From Planctomycetaceae bacterium (GTDB taxonomy: Bacteria; Planctomycetota; Phycisphaerae; Phycisphaerales; SM1A02), in NCBI GenBank assembly GCA_027488265.1, contig JAIYCA010000014.1, forward strand, positions 1-14,914: a stretch of 14,914 nt of DNA. The letters are read 5' to 3'. The notes under the pieces were generated by a model that saw only the letters and a list, made by a program, of their open reading frames with translations, was not told the origin of the DNA and searched no databases. Position numbers and translations under genes: made by a program. This document shows, one piece after another, positions 6,488 through 13,226 of the stretch. How positions within the stretch are numbered: position 1 is the first letter of the stretch; each line of letters starts with the position of its first letter.

Positions 6488-8575
6488 TCAGAGGCTCGGT
6501 GGCGCGCTCGTAAACGCATTCAACCGACGAATCGCAACCTCAGCCGAATCTTTGGTGATTGGCTCCGCGCCAGCAGCCTCGAGCGCACGATTCACGTCGC
6601 GAAGGAGATCCATGTTGAGGCCGGAGTAGCGCATCCAGTCAATCGCGGTTGCGCGCAGCGCGCTCACGAGCGGCGCACGATCTTCAGGATTCGCGCGCTC
6701 GAGCAGAATCGCAAGTCGACGTGACTCAAGTCGCCTGACCCAAACGCGGACCAGAATGTCTCGCGTCGAACCCTTCGCCTCAATGTCTCGGAGAAGCGAG
6801 TCGATTTCGGCGAGACCCTCATCCACCGCCCCGCTTTCCACGAGCGCTTCAAAGAGCACGCCGCGCGCTTGTGTATCGTTCAGCGAGCCATTGCCGCCGT
6901 GACATTCGGCTTGCACCTTGACTGCGCGACGCAACTCACTGATCCCTTCTTGCGTGCGACCGAGCGCACACAACAGCCGACCGCGCAGTGCGATCGCCGA
7001 CCAAGGATGTGCGGAGATGTCACACGGCTTCAGATTTGGGTAGTCCTCCGCAAGTGTTTTCTCAAGCACTTCGAACGCTTTCGCGTTGTCGCCGAGACCT
7101 TCGTAACACTGGGCAGAACGAAAGCGCGCGCACGCAAGCATCACGAAGGCTCGCTCGGGAATCCCAACTGCTTCCATCTCACCGAGTACGACAAGTGCCT
7201 CGTTGAATTTCTTCGACGTGACGAGAAACTCCGCGTAGCGGTATCGCTGCGCCATCGTCGAGCCATGCGTTGGTCCATACGTTCGCGAGAATGCCTCGAT
7301 GACACTCGGCCAATGCTGCAAGAGTTGCGGCGCATCACCAACAGCACGGACATCCTTGATGATGGCTTTGAGTGCGTTGCGAAGTGCATCGACTGCCTGC
7401 TCTTGGTCGTCTCTCGCTCGCTCCACTTCGAGGCGCGCCTCGCGTTCCTGCCACGCAAATCGCAACGAAATCGCACTCGCCACCGCGAGAATTGCTGCGA
7501 TCGTCGCCGTGACAGCGACAAGCCCGCGATGACGCCGCGCAAACTGCCAAGTCTGCGCCCGAAGCCCTGGCGCCGTGGCTATCGGCGCTCGTCCACCACG
7601 GACGCTGCGAAGATCCTCCGCGAGTTCTGCAACCGAGCGGTAGCGATCTTCAGGCTTCTTCGCGAGCGCCTTCGCAAGAATCGCGTCGAGATCCGCGCGC
7701 TGTCGTGATGACGCGCGAATCCCACGTGCAAAGCCACGTACGCGCAGCGCGGCGAGCGGCTCGGTACGGATGCGTTCCACGAGTTGCGCCAACGATTGTG
7801 GCGAACTGTCCGCGCGCTCGAACGGGGCATGCCCCGTAAGCACCCAGTACAGGGTTGCTCCGATCGAATAGAGATCAGAGCGAACATCGGCGAGTGCGCC
7901 GATCGTGAACTGCTCCGGCGCCATGGTCTCGATTGTGCCGATGCCAAAGGTCGCGCTCGGCGCGAGTGAATCTTCCGGCCCATGCTCTTCGGATTGAAGC
8001 AGTACCGCGACACCGAAGTCGATCACAACTCCGCGAAATCCTGTGCCCTCTCGCGCGATCATCACGTTTGATGGCTTGATATCGCGATGAATTGTGCCGT
8101 GCTCGTGTGCGTACTGCACCGCAGCGCAGACATCCAACATCACTGAGAGACGCGCATCAAGTGAAGGGCTCGAGTCGCGACACCACTGCGAGAGCGTTGG
8201 TCCATCGACAAAATCTGTCGCGATGTAGGCATTTCCGTATGGAGCATCTCCCGCATCGAGCACACGCGCGATCGACGGGTGCACGAGTCGATCGAGTGCG
8301 CGTGCTTCGCGCAACGCGAGTGGAAGAGCTTCTCGCCCCGCGCGTGGTCGAACGATTTTGAGCGCGACCACACGCCCCATCGCAGAATTCTCACGGGCGC
8401 GATACACGCTTCCGTACGAACCGCGCCCTACTTCCCCATCGATGCGATACGCGCCATGTATCGAATGCGCGTCTGATCCTACGTTCGTGCGATCGCCGCC
8501 TGCGAGGGACGCATGATCGAGTTCAGTCGCCTGCGAGAACTCAGATCGATTCTCTTCCTTCCGATACTCGTTCAT
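6488..8575 (-). CDS. Membrane Ser/Thr protein kinase with TPR-like C-terminal region
   Basis: 695-residue Hanks-type kinase. The kinase domain spans about 43-325: Gly loop GRGSYGSVY (50-58), ATP-binding K73 in VALKIV, catalytic loop HRDIKPSN (H163, D165, K167), DFG (D186), and an APEQ activation-segment end at 219-222. A hydrophobic segment at about 351-373 is the single transmembrane helix. Next comes a Glu/Arg-rich likely coiled coil (about 376-410), then some 280 residues of helical repeats of TPR character (for example RFRSAQCYEGLGDNAKAFEVLEK), presumably outside the cytoplasm. The ATG at 8575 is chosen because a GGAAGG lies about 10 bases upstream; the open frame continues to 8665 without a better start. 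It stands alone downstream of the lipoprotein operon's terminator and faces the sigma B pair tail to tail, so a functional link to either neighbour is only inferred. Confidence 0.94.
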   Translation of the reverse strand: MNEYRKEENRSEFSQATELDHASLAGGDRTNVGSDAHSIHGAYRIDGEVGRGSYGSVYRARENSAMGRVVALKIVRPRAGREALPLALREARALDRLVHPSIARVLDAGDAPYGNAYIATDFVDGPTLSQWCRDSSPSLDARLSVMLDVCAAVQYAHEHGTIHRDIKPSNVMIAREGTGFRGVVIDFGVAVLLQSEEHGPEDSLAPSATFGIGTIETMAPEQFTIGALADVRSDLYSIGATLYWVLTGHAPFERADSSPQSLAQLVERIRTEPLAALRVRGFARGIRASSRQRADLDAILAKALAKKPEDRYRSVAELAEDLRSVRGGRAPIATAPGLRAQTWQFARRHRGLVAVTATIAAILAVASAISLRFAWQEREARLEVERARDDQEQAVDALRNALKAIIKDVRAVGDAPQLLQHWPSVIEAFSRTYGPTHGSTMAQRYRYAEFLVTSKKFNEALVVLGEMEAVGIPERAFVMLACARFRSAQCYEGLGDNAKAFEVLEKTLAEDYPNLKPCDISAHPWSAIALRGRLLCALGRTQEGISELRRAVKVQAECHGGNGSLNDTQARGVLFEALVESGAVDEGLAEIDSLLRDIEAKGSTRDILVRVWVRRLESRRLAILLERANPEDRAPLVSALRATAIDWMRYSGLNMDLLRDVNRALEAAGAEPITKDSAEVAIRRLNAFTSAPPSL

Positions 8576-8605
8576 GAAACAATTCCCTTCCGTTCTGTTC
8601 TGATC

Positions 8606-8619
8606 CACTTCGAGAAGTG
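8606..8619. promoter_or_regulatory. Inverted repeat upstream of kinase start
   Basis: CACTTC-GA-GAAGTG, six-base perfect arms around two bases, lies 31 bases before the kinase ATG and after the upstream terminator. It sits where an operator or 5' leader hairpin would be; the role is inferred. Confidence 0.3.
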
Positions 8620-8636
8620 ACATTACCAAAACGACA

Positions 8637-8662
8637 CGCGGGTGGCCCGAAGACCACCCGCG
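8637..8662 (-). terminator. Rho-independent-like terminator of lipoprotein operon
   Basis: A perfect 9-base stem (8637-8645 with 8654-8662) encloses an 8-base loop. Read on the minus strand the hairpin is followed by TGTCGTTTTGG, a short T tract. It lies 69 bases after the stop of the last lipoprotein gene (8731) and separates that operon from the kinase gene, which starts at 8575. Confidence 0.6.
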
Positions 8663-8730
8663 CACCGACCTTGAGACTTGTCCTGAGACTCGACGAAACT
8701 CGCCGATCTCGCATTGCGCTTTGTTCTCGA

Positions 8731-9309
8731 TTAAGGCTGTCCACCCGTTGCTTGGATTGGGTACGGCGAGAGCGAAGACGGCTTGTCAGTGAGCCAGAAT
8801 CGGCCCCAGTCATCCTTCATTTCGCGCCATTCTTGATTCGCGTTGGCCGCGAAGTGCCAATCGACATCGTTGTAGGTTTCACTCGTTCCATACAACTCAG
8901 GCGTGAGGTTCGCGTTGACCATCTTTGGCGACGCTAGGAACGCATTCGTTGCCGCTTCGTTCGCATCCGACATTGCCTTGATCAGGCCGTCGGAGTACCG
9001 ACCGTAGAAGCGGTAGTACGAACTCTGCTGCTCTTGCGCCATGTTCTCCTTGACGCGCACGAGATACTCGCGCGTTGGCTCGGGAAGCGCACGAACGCGC
9101 CAATCGCCATCAGAGAGTTTGAGCCAATTCGCAGGAAGATCGCGGGAACCCGAGATTTTCGTCGGTTGCGCCGTGGAACAACCCGCGAGGAAGGCTGTCG
9201 ATGCCAATGTCACGGCGACTGCCAAAGCGCCCGAGACCGCGAACGACTTCGAGAGCACGCTCGTTGCGCGGCCGATGCGCAGCGATGAGCGGTTGTGTTG
9301 AGCAAACAT
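8731..9309 (-). CDS. Lipoprotein of unknown function (third gene of envelope operon)
   Basis: 192-residue predicted lipoprotein. A positively charged N-terminus (Arg11, Arg14, Lys21) is followed by a hydrophobic core and the lipobox LAGC, making Cys44 the lipidated residue. The mature part is soluble, rich in Tyr, Asn, Trp and Asp (for example YYRFYGRYSDG and a Trp-rich WHFAANANQEWREM stretch), with no recognised domain. The ATG at 9309 has GAGGAG 8 bases upstream and is preferred over an in-frame GTG at 9318. It follows the FlgO-domain gene by 24 bases in the same direction, so the two are almost certainly co-transcribed, and a hairpin terminator follows. Lipid anchoring is well supported; the function is not recognisable. 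Confidence 0.78.
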   Translation of the reverse strand: MFAQHNRSSLRIGRATSVLSKSFAVSGALAVAVTLASTAFLAGCSTAQPTKISGSRDLPANWLKLSDGDWRVRALPEPTREYLVRVKENMAQEQQSSYYRFYGRYSDGLIKAMSDANEAATNAFLASPKMVNANLTPELYGTSETYNDVDWHFAANANQEWREMKDDWGRFWLTDKPSSLSPYPIQATGGQP

Positions 9310-9333
9310 GCAAGTCACTCCTCGTTGTTTGAT

Positions 9334-9999
9334 TTAGTGACGCATGCCAGCCGTACGCGCTTGCAAGAGTGACGACGCATCTGCGGGGTATGAAATGCCC
9401 TTGAGGAGCGCTTCGGTGCGCGGCCCAAGCGGCATATCAAATTGCACTGCGCCAACCACGGCATTCTGATCGACGTTGATCAGTGCGCACTGCACGTACA
9501 CACGATCGATCGCGACGCTGTAGCTCGAAACGAGCGCAGCGCCAGCATTGAACTTGGTGGCGAGATCCTTCACGTCGCGCGTGAGAAGGAATTCACCTTC
9601 AGGCGTGATCGGCACGCTGCCTTGGCGCAGCGTCATCTGAATCATCTTGTTCTTGCGGTGATTCTGCATCGCGATCGCAAGCGATTCACCCATCAGACGA
9701 CCGAAATTCGACGTCTTGCCATAGTTGTTGAGATCGACCGTCGACGCCCAAATCACTGGGCGCGACTGATCGAACGCGTCGTCGCCCATGATTTGTCCAC
9801 GCACGTTGCCGAGCATGTACTTCATGGCCTTGTACGACGTCTCGATGTAATCCGCGTCGACGCACGTTTCCTGCGTGTAACCGTCGAGTACGACGACGTT
9901 GCGCGAGTTCGTGCAGCCTGCAGATGCGAAGAGAGGAGCAACAGCCGCGACGCCGATCAGCGCGGCCTTGGAGAGATTCTGAAGATTGATGGAGAACAT
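9334..9999 (-). CDS. FlgO-domain exported protein (probable lipoprotein)
   Basis: 221-residue exported protein. The N-terminal signal segment ends ASAGC with Cys29. The -3 position is Ser rather than the usual Leu, so either lipidation at Cys29 or signal peptidase I cleavage after ASA is possible. Residues about 78-200 show the FlgO domain pattern: a beta strand with VDLNNYGKTSNFGRLMGESLA, then VPITPEGEFLLTRDVKDLA, a strand with AALVSSYSVAIDRVYVQCALI, and QFDMPLG. FlgO was named from an outer-membrane protein needed for Vibrio flagellar function, but the domain is widespread in envelope proteins lacking any flagellar context, and no flagellar gene is seen here. AAGGAA lies 7 bases before the ATG at 9999. 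It is the middle gene of three consecutive genes for exported proteins. Confidence 0.85.
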   Translation of the reverse strand: MFSINLQNLSKAALIGVAAVAPLFASAGCTNSRNVVVLDGYTQETCVDADYIETSYKAMKYMLGNVRGQIMGDDAFDQSRPVIWASTVDLNNYGKTSNFGRLMGESLAIAMQNHRKNKMIQMTLRQGSVPITPEGEFLLTRDVKDLATKFNAGAALVSSYSVAIDRVYVQCALINVDQNAVVGAVQFDMPLGPRTEALLKGISYPADASSLLQARTAGMRH

Positions 10000-10085
10000 G
10001 CCATTCCTTTCTGTGGCGCGCCTTCAGCACGCCTTGAGCACGCCGAGGGCGCGTCCCGCGCAGTGCGCGATGCGCGCGAGCGCTT

Positions 10086-10421
10086 TCAGTGCTTCGGTTG
10101 AGAACCCACGGGGCTGTACGACTGTCCGAGGCCGATGGTGTTGGTCGGTCCGTGGATGTGGTTTGCCGTGACCGGCGTCGGGTTCTGCGTCCGAGCGATC
10201 TGATTGGTGTCCGTCACCGATGGGGCAGGAAACGCGGTGAAGGACTCGCTGTTCGGGCTGCGGAAATAGGTGTGGGGAATCCAGTCAACCTGCGAATCTT
10301 CGAGATTGAGATTCTGGTGCTCGAAACCGGTGTGGTTCGCGCGTGGGTTGCAGCCGCCGAGCATAGTGCCCGCAGCGACGCACGCGAGCGCCGCAGCAGC
10401 GGCCGGAGTAGCGATGCGCAT
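10086..10421 (-). CDS. Small lipoprotein of unknown function (first gene of envelope operon)
   Basis: 111-residue predicted lipoprotein. A short Ala-rich signal ends in the lipobox LGGC at Cys24. The mature part of about 88 residues is rich in Asn, Thr, Pro, Ser and His, has no hydrophobic helix and looks extended or disordered (for example NPTPVTANHIHGPTN). The ATG at 10421 has AGGA 8 bases upstream. The frame is open to 10814, but that extension is Arg- and Ser-rich and overlaps the divergent sigma C gene, so it is rejected. The stop is 86 bases before the FlgO-domain gene. No family is recognised. Confidence 0.75.
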   Translation of the reverse strand: MRIATPAAAAALACVAAGTMLGGCNPRANHTGFEHQNLNLEDSQVDWIPHTYFRSPNSESFTAFPAPSVTDTNQIARTQNPTPVTANHIHGPTNTIGLGQSYSPVGSQPKH

Positions 10422-10624
10422 CGTCCTGTCCTCAAGGTACTTACGCTTCCGCGCAAGTTGGTAGACCCCATCGTGCTGCCATCCATCAGGCCTTTCGAAT
10501 GCACTGCGAGGTAGCGAGGAAGCATCCGCGAGGGTCCATGCGCGAGGAATCCGAAAATATTGAAGAGAATTTCCGCGCGCAGGCGACGGAGAGTGCTTCC
10601 TGCCGCGAGCGAAGAGCGAACGCC
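10422..10624. promoter_or_regulatory. Divergent intergenic region between lipoprotein operon and sigma factor C
   Basis: About 200 bases separate the outward-reading lipoprotein operon (minus) and sigma C (plus), so promoters for both should lie here. It includes an AT-rich patch around 10551-10572 that stands out from the GC-rich surroundings. I could not pick a -35/-10 pair with confidence. If sigma C starts at an upstream in-frame ATG (10499 or 10538), the region is shorter. Confidence 0.4.
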
Positions 10625-11461
10625 ATGCAGGACGATCCAACGCTGCAATCGAAGACTCGATCCGATGCGGGAAACGCGGAGGCGGCGACGTCTCGTCAAC
10701 CCTCCGCGAGTGTTGACTCCACCAACCCAAGTGCTTCCGAAGCGCGCTTTGCGACGCCGGCATCAGGGCCTTCACCGAGCAGTGCCGAACCGCCGAGTGC
10801 CGTGGACTTCCCAAGCACGAACCGCGGCTGGATCGGTGAACAACTCGTTCTCGGGGAGCCCGGTCGTGCCGCGGTCGTGACGCATGTCATGGCGAGCTAC
10901 GCGCGGCCTTTGGAGCGCTACCTTCGCGGTTCAAGCTATCGCAACGCAGGCGAACCGCATGAACTCGTGCAAGGCTTCCTCGCCGAGCGACTCCCAGCGC
11001 CTGACTTCTTCGATCGCTGGCTTGCCTCGGGGTTCCCGCTCCGACGTTGGCTCATGAATGGGTTCCTGTTCTACCTGCGAGAGACCGTCCGACGAGCGCA
11101 GCGACTCCCTGCTGGCATGGATGCCGAACCTGCAGACGAACGCGAATCTGCCCAGCGCACATTCGAGCGTGAGTGGGCGCTTGAGCTCGTGCAACGTGCG
11201 CTTGCACGAGCGCGCGCCGCGTGTGAACGGCGGGGCCAGTCGGTGCATTGGGAGTTGTTCGAGCGACACCATCTTCACAGCGTTCCGTATTCGGCGCTGA
11301 TCGAAGAACGTGGAATCACAGCGAAAGAGGCTGCCACCATGGTGCGCACTGCGGCAGGCAAATTGCGTTCAGCGATTTTCGACCTTCTGGACCGAGATGG
11401 AATTCCAGAGTCTGAAATCGACGGCGAGATCCTTCGATTGATGGAGGCACTGAGGCCATGA
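10625..11461 (+). CDS. ECF-like RNA polymerase sigma factor C, coupled to an unknown protein
   Basis: 278 residues from the ATG at 10625. A sigma core of about 205 residues is paralogous to sigma A and B, preceded by an extra N-terminal stretch of about 65 residues rich in Ser, Pro, Ala and Thr that looks disordered. The core begins at a TNRGW segment matching TQRGW of sigma B. Region 2 contains FPLRRWLMNGFLFYLRE, region 4 (about 208-259) contains an ITAKEAATMVRTAAGKLRS helix-turn-helix, and the tail ends EIDGEILRLMEALRP. The start is uncertain. In-frame ATGs also exist at 10499 and 10538 (the latter with GAGGG close upstream), and a GTG at 10802 would remove the disordered stretch and give a length like the paralogs. 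The stop overlaps the next gene as ATGA, as for sigma B. Confidence 0.8.
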   Translation: MQDDPTLQSKTRSDAGNAEAATSRQPSASVDSTNPSASEARFATPASGPSPSSAEPPSAVDFPSTNRGWIGEQLVLGEPGRAAVVTHVMASYARPLERYLRGSSYRNAGEPHELVQGFLAERLPAPDFFDRWLASGFPLRRWLMNGFLFYLRETVRRAQRLPAGMDAEPADERESAQRTFEREWALELVQRALARARAACERRGQSVHWELFERHHLHSVPYSALIEERGITAKEAATMVRTAAGKLRSAIFDLLDRDGIPESEIDGEILRLMEALRP

Positions 11462-12060
11462 GCGACATGCGCGACCCGACTCGTGATTCTGCTCGTGATT
11501 CTTTTCGTGAAATTGCGCGCGACGCTTCGTCAACGCACAGCCGCGAGAGCGAGGCGCGTGATCATGCGAGCCCGCTCGATGACTCACACGTTGCGGAGTT
11601 GTCGTGGCGCATCCTTGCGGCTGCCCGAAGAGCGGGCGGCGACGCGATGTCTGATCTTGCAACGCATCTCGCTCAACCAAACCAAGCGCGCGAGGCGATT
11701 GACTTCGCAATCACTGCACCAACAGCGCCGCTTGCAGGCTTTGGGCCTGTTGAGCAGCTTCTCACGACACAATGTGGCATCGAAGTGCTTCGTGCGATGA
11801 AGGTGCGGGCAAAGCGCGATCTTGGCCTAGAGCAACTCGATCCCGCGACGCGGCGAGCCGGACTGCTCGCATTCGGACTCTCTGTCGCCGCGATGCTTGT
11901 GCAACACCGCACGCTCGGCACCCGTGCATCGGCCGACTCGATCGAAGAGCTACTCCTCGTACTTTGCGGCGCGGAAGTTCCGTGGGTTGCGTCACTCGGC
12001 GCGCAGGCACTCGTCGTGCTCGGCGAGTTGGGAGAAGACAAGACTTCTCGCATTGCATGA
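11458..12060 (+). CDS. Unknown helical protein coupled to sigma factor C
   Basis: 200-residue protein without a recognised family. It overlaps the sigma C stop by four bases (ATGA), and a GGAGG lies about 10 bases before its ATG inside sigma C, so coupled translation is likely. The first 40 residues are Arg/Asp/Ser-rich with a repeated SARDSFREIARD-like pattern and probably disordered. The rest is Ala/Leu-rich and helical, with hydrophobic helices at about 135-150 and 170-190 that are too short and broken to be confident membrane spans. Its C-terminal half resembles loosely that of the sigma B partner (5862-6461), and the two occupy the same genomic position. A shared role as soluble sigma partner is inferred from this. 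The 3' end faces the isc operon, with a structured intergenic region between. Confidence 0.72.
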   Translation: MSDMRDPTRDSARDSFREIARDASSTHSRESEARDHASPLDDSHVAELSWRILAAARRAGGDAMSDLATHLAQPNQAREAIDFAITAPTAPLAGFGPVEQLLTTQCGIEVLRAMKVRAKRDLGLEQLDPATRRAGLLAFGLSVAAMLVQHRTLGTRASADSIEELLLVLCGAEVPWVASLGAQALVVLGELGEDKTSRIA

Positions 12061-12088
12061 GCCATGAACGTGTTTGTTCGCGCTGATG

Positions 12089-12157
12089 CGAGCGCTCGTC
12101 ATTCTCGCGGTCGCCGCTGCGGCGGCGACCTTTGGCGTCATCGACACGAAAGCAAGC
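12089..12157. repeat. 69-bp direct repeat, copy 1
   Basis: Copy 1 of a 69-bp repeat whose second copy lies exactly 114 bases downstream (12203-12271). 65 of 69 positions agree and all four differences are transitions. Each copy contains a 22-base hairpin (copy 1: 12109-12130) with a perfect 9-base stem and a TGCG loop. It lies just after the 3' end of the sigma C operon. Confidence 0.85.
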
Positions 12158-12161
12158 AAAA

Positions 12162-12196
12162 GCGGCGGACGCGAACCAGAGGTTCGCGTCCGCCGC
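12162..12196 (-). terminator. Strong hairpin terminator after iscA (perfect 16-bp stem)
   Basis: GCGGCGGACGCGAACC at 12162-12177 pairs perfectly with 12181-12196 around the 3-base loop AGA. On the minus strand the stem is followed directly by TTTTGCTT, the form of a rho-independent terminator for the isc operon, whose last stop is at 12283. It also lies about 100 bases after the plus-strand sigma C operon; a poorer T tract on that strand suggests weaker termination there. It sits in the spacer between the two 69-bp repeats. Confidence 0.75.
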
Positions 12197-12202
12197 AAGT
12201 TT

Positions 12203-12271
12203 CGAGTGTTCGTCACTCTCGCGGTCGCCGCTGCGGCGGCGACCTTTGGCGTCATCGACACGAAAGCGAGC
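12203..12271. repeat. 69-bp direct repeat, copy 2
   Basis: Second copy of the repeat described at 12089-12157, ending 12 bases before the iscA stop. Its internal 9-base-stem hairpin is at 12223-12244. Together with copy 1 and the central palindrome it forms a near-symmetric block of 183 bases. Confidence 0.85.
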
Positions 12272-12282
12272 GAGATCTCAAT

Positions 12283-12714
12283 TCACGCGCTGAAGCTCGA
12301 ACCGCAACCACAGGTCGACGTCGAGTTCGGGTTGTTAAACACAAAGCCCGAACCCATGATTTCGTCCTTGTAGTCGATCACGGTGCCGTTGAGATAGAGA
12401 TAACTCTTCGGATCGCAGACGATCGTCACCGAGAAATTGTCGTCGGTGGCCGTTGCGGTTGCCGTTCCGCCAGACGAGTCCGATCCGGATTCGCCGAGAG
12501 CCGCGGCAGAAACGCGCGGCGTACGCGCGTAGGTGAACGTCCAAGCCTCGTCCGAGTCCTTCTGGACTTCGGTGAGGTCGAGGGTGTAATTGAAGCCGGA
12601 GCAACCTCCGCCCTTCACACCCACGCGAAGCTTCATGGTGGCTGCATCGAAGCCGTGCTCAGCGATGATCTGATCAATACGACGTGCGGCGGTTTCAGTG
12701 ACTGTGACTGGCAT
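12283..12714 (-). CDS. iscA: A-type Fe-S carrier (IscA/HesB family) with an unusual insertion
   Basis: 143-residue A-type iron-sulfur carrier that receives clusters from the IscU scaffold and passes them to apoproteins. The three conserved cysteines are present: Cys38 in KGGGCSGF, and Cys135 and Cys137 in TCGCGSSFSA at the C-terminus. The core DPKS.LYL.G..IDY...IMGSGFVFNNPN is typical. Normal family members have about 107 residues. Here some 30 extra residues (about 62-92), rich in Ser, Gly, Thr and Ala with an alternating TATATAT run, sit between the strand after Cys38 and the VDPKS-type strand. The ATG at 12714 has AAAGGAA about 8 bases upstream; the longer open frame to 13044 overlaps iscU and is rejected. 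Last gene of iscS-iscU-iscA. Confidence 0.92.
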   Translation of the reverse strand: MPVTVTETAARRIDQIIAEHGFDAATMKLRVGVKGGGCSGFNYTLDLTEVQKDSDEAWTFTYARTPRVSAAALGESGSDSSGGTATATATDDNFSVTIVCDPKSYLYLNGTVIDYKDEIMGSGFVFNNPNSTSTCGCGSSFSA

Positions 12715-12734
12715 ATTCGTGTTCCTTTCCCAAC

Positions 12735-13166
12735 TCAGTGGGCGCTCGCCGTCGCTGCAGTTTCCGCAGCAACGCCGTTCTTCTTCTTGTAGTCCGCGAT
12801 GGCGCTGCGGATCGAATCTTCCGCCAACACCGAGCAGTGAATCTTCACCGGAGGAAGGCTGAGTTCCTCGACGATTTGCGTGTTCTTGATCGCGAGGGCC
12901 TCGTCGATCGACTTGCCCTTGATCCACTCGGTCGCGAGCGAACTCGAAGCAATCGCCGAGCCGCAACCGAAGCACTTGAACTTCGCGTCTTCGATCACGC
13001 CCGTGTCGCTGACTTTGATTTGGAGTTGCATGACGTCGCCGCACTCCGGCGCGCCAACGATGCCGACGCCGACGTCTTTGCGCGTCGCCACTTCCTTCGA
13101 AGTACCGAAACTGCCGACGTTGCGTGGGTGCTGGTAATGGTCGATGACCTTGTCGCTGTAGGCCAT
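12735..13166 (-). CDS. iscU: Fe-S cluster scaffold protein IscU
   Basis: 143-residue scaffold on which [2Fe-2S] clusters are built from sulfur delivered by IscS. The ligand residues are visible: Cys42 and Asp44 in APECGD, Cys68 in FGCGSAIASSS, and Cys111 in LPPVKIHCSVLAED. The LPPVK motif, used in other species to dock the HscA chaperone, is intact although no hscA/hscB is seen in this window. One further cysteine (Cys65) precedes the second ligand. The C-terminus has an extra Ala/Thr-rich tail of about 10 residues. AAAGGAA lies upstream of the ATG at 13166. It is followed 20 bases later by iscA and separated from iscS by 192 bases of palindromic repeats. Confidence 0.96.
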   Translation of the reverse strand: MAYSDKVIDHYQHPRNVGSFGTSKEVATRKDVGVGIVGAPECGDVMQLQIKVSDTGVIEDAKFKCFGCGSAIASSSLATEWIKGKSIDEALAIKNTQIVEELSLPPVKIHCSVLAEDSIRSAIADYKKKNGVAAETAATASAH

Positions 13167-13226
13167 GGTGGTGTTCCTTTCAGAGCGCGTTTCTCGCGCG
13201 AAGTGTTGCGTTGCTTGTCTTGCTCA

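Noticed and set aside
6869..7708. 279-codon plus-strand frame inside the kinase gene
   Set aside because: It is antisense to the TPR-like and kinase C-lobe coding sequence, with Arg-rich, domain-free composition.
10422..10814. N-terminal extension of the small lipoprotein to 10814
   Set aside because: It would bury the signal peptide in mid-protein and overlap the divergent sigma C gene; the ATG at 10421 has a good ribosome-binding site and lipobox spacing.
12074..12373. 99-codon plus-strand frame starting with signal-peptide-like, internally duplicated sequence
   Set aside because: It is made of the 69-bp repeats plus antisense iscA, has no ribosome-binding site, and three of the four differences between repeat copies change the amino acid.
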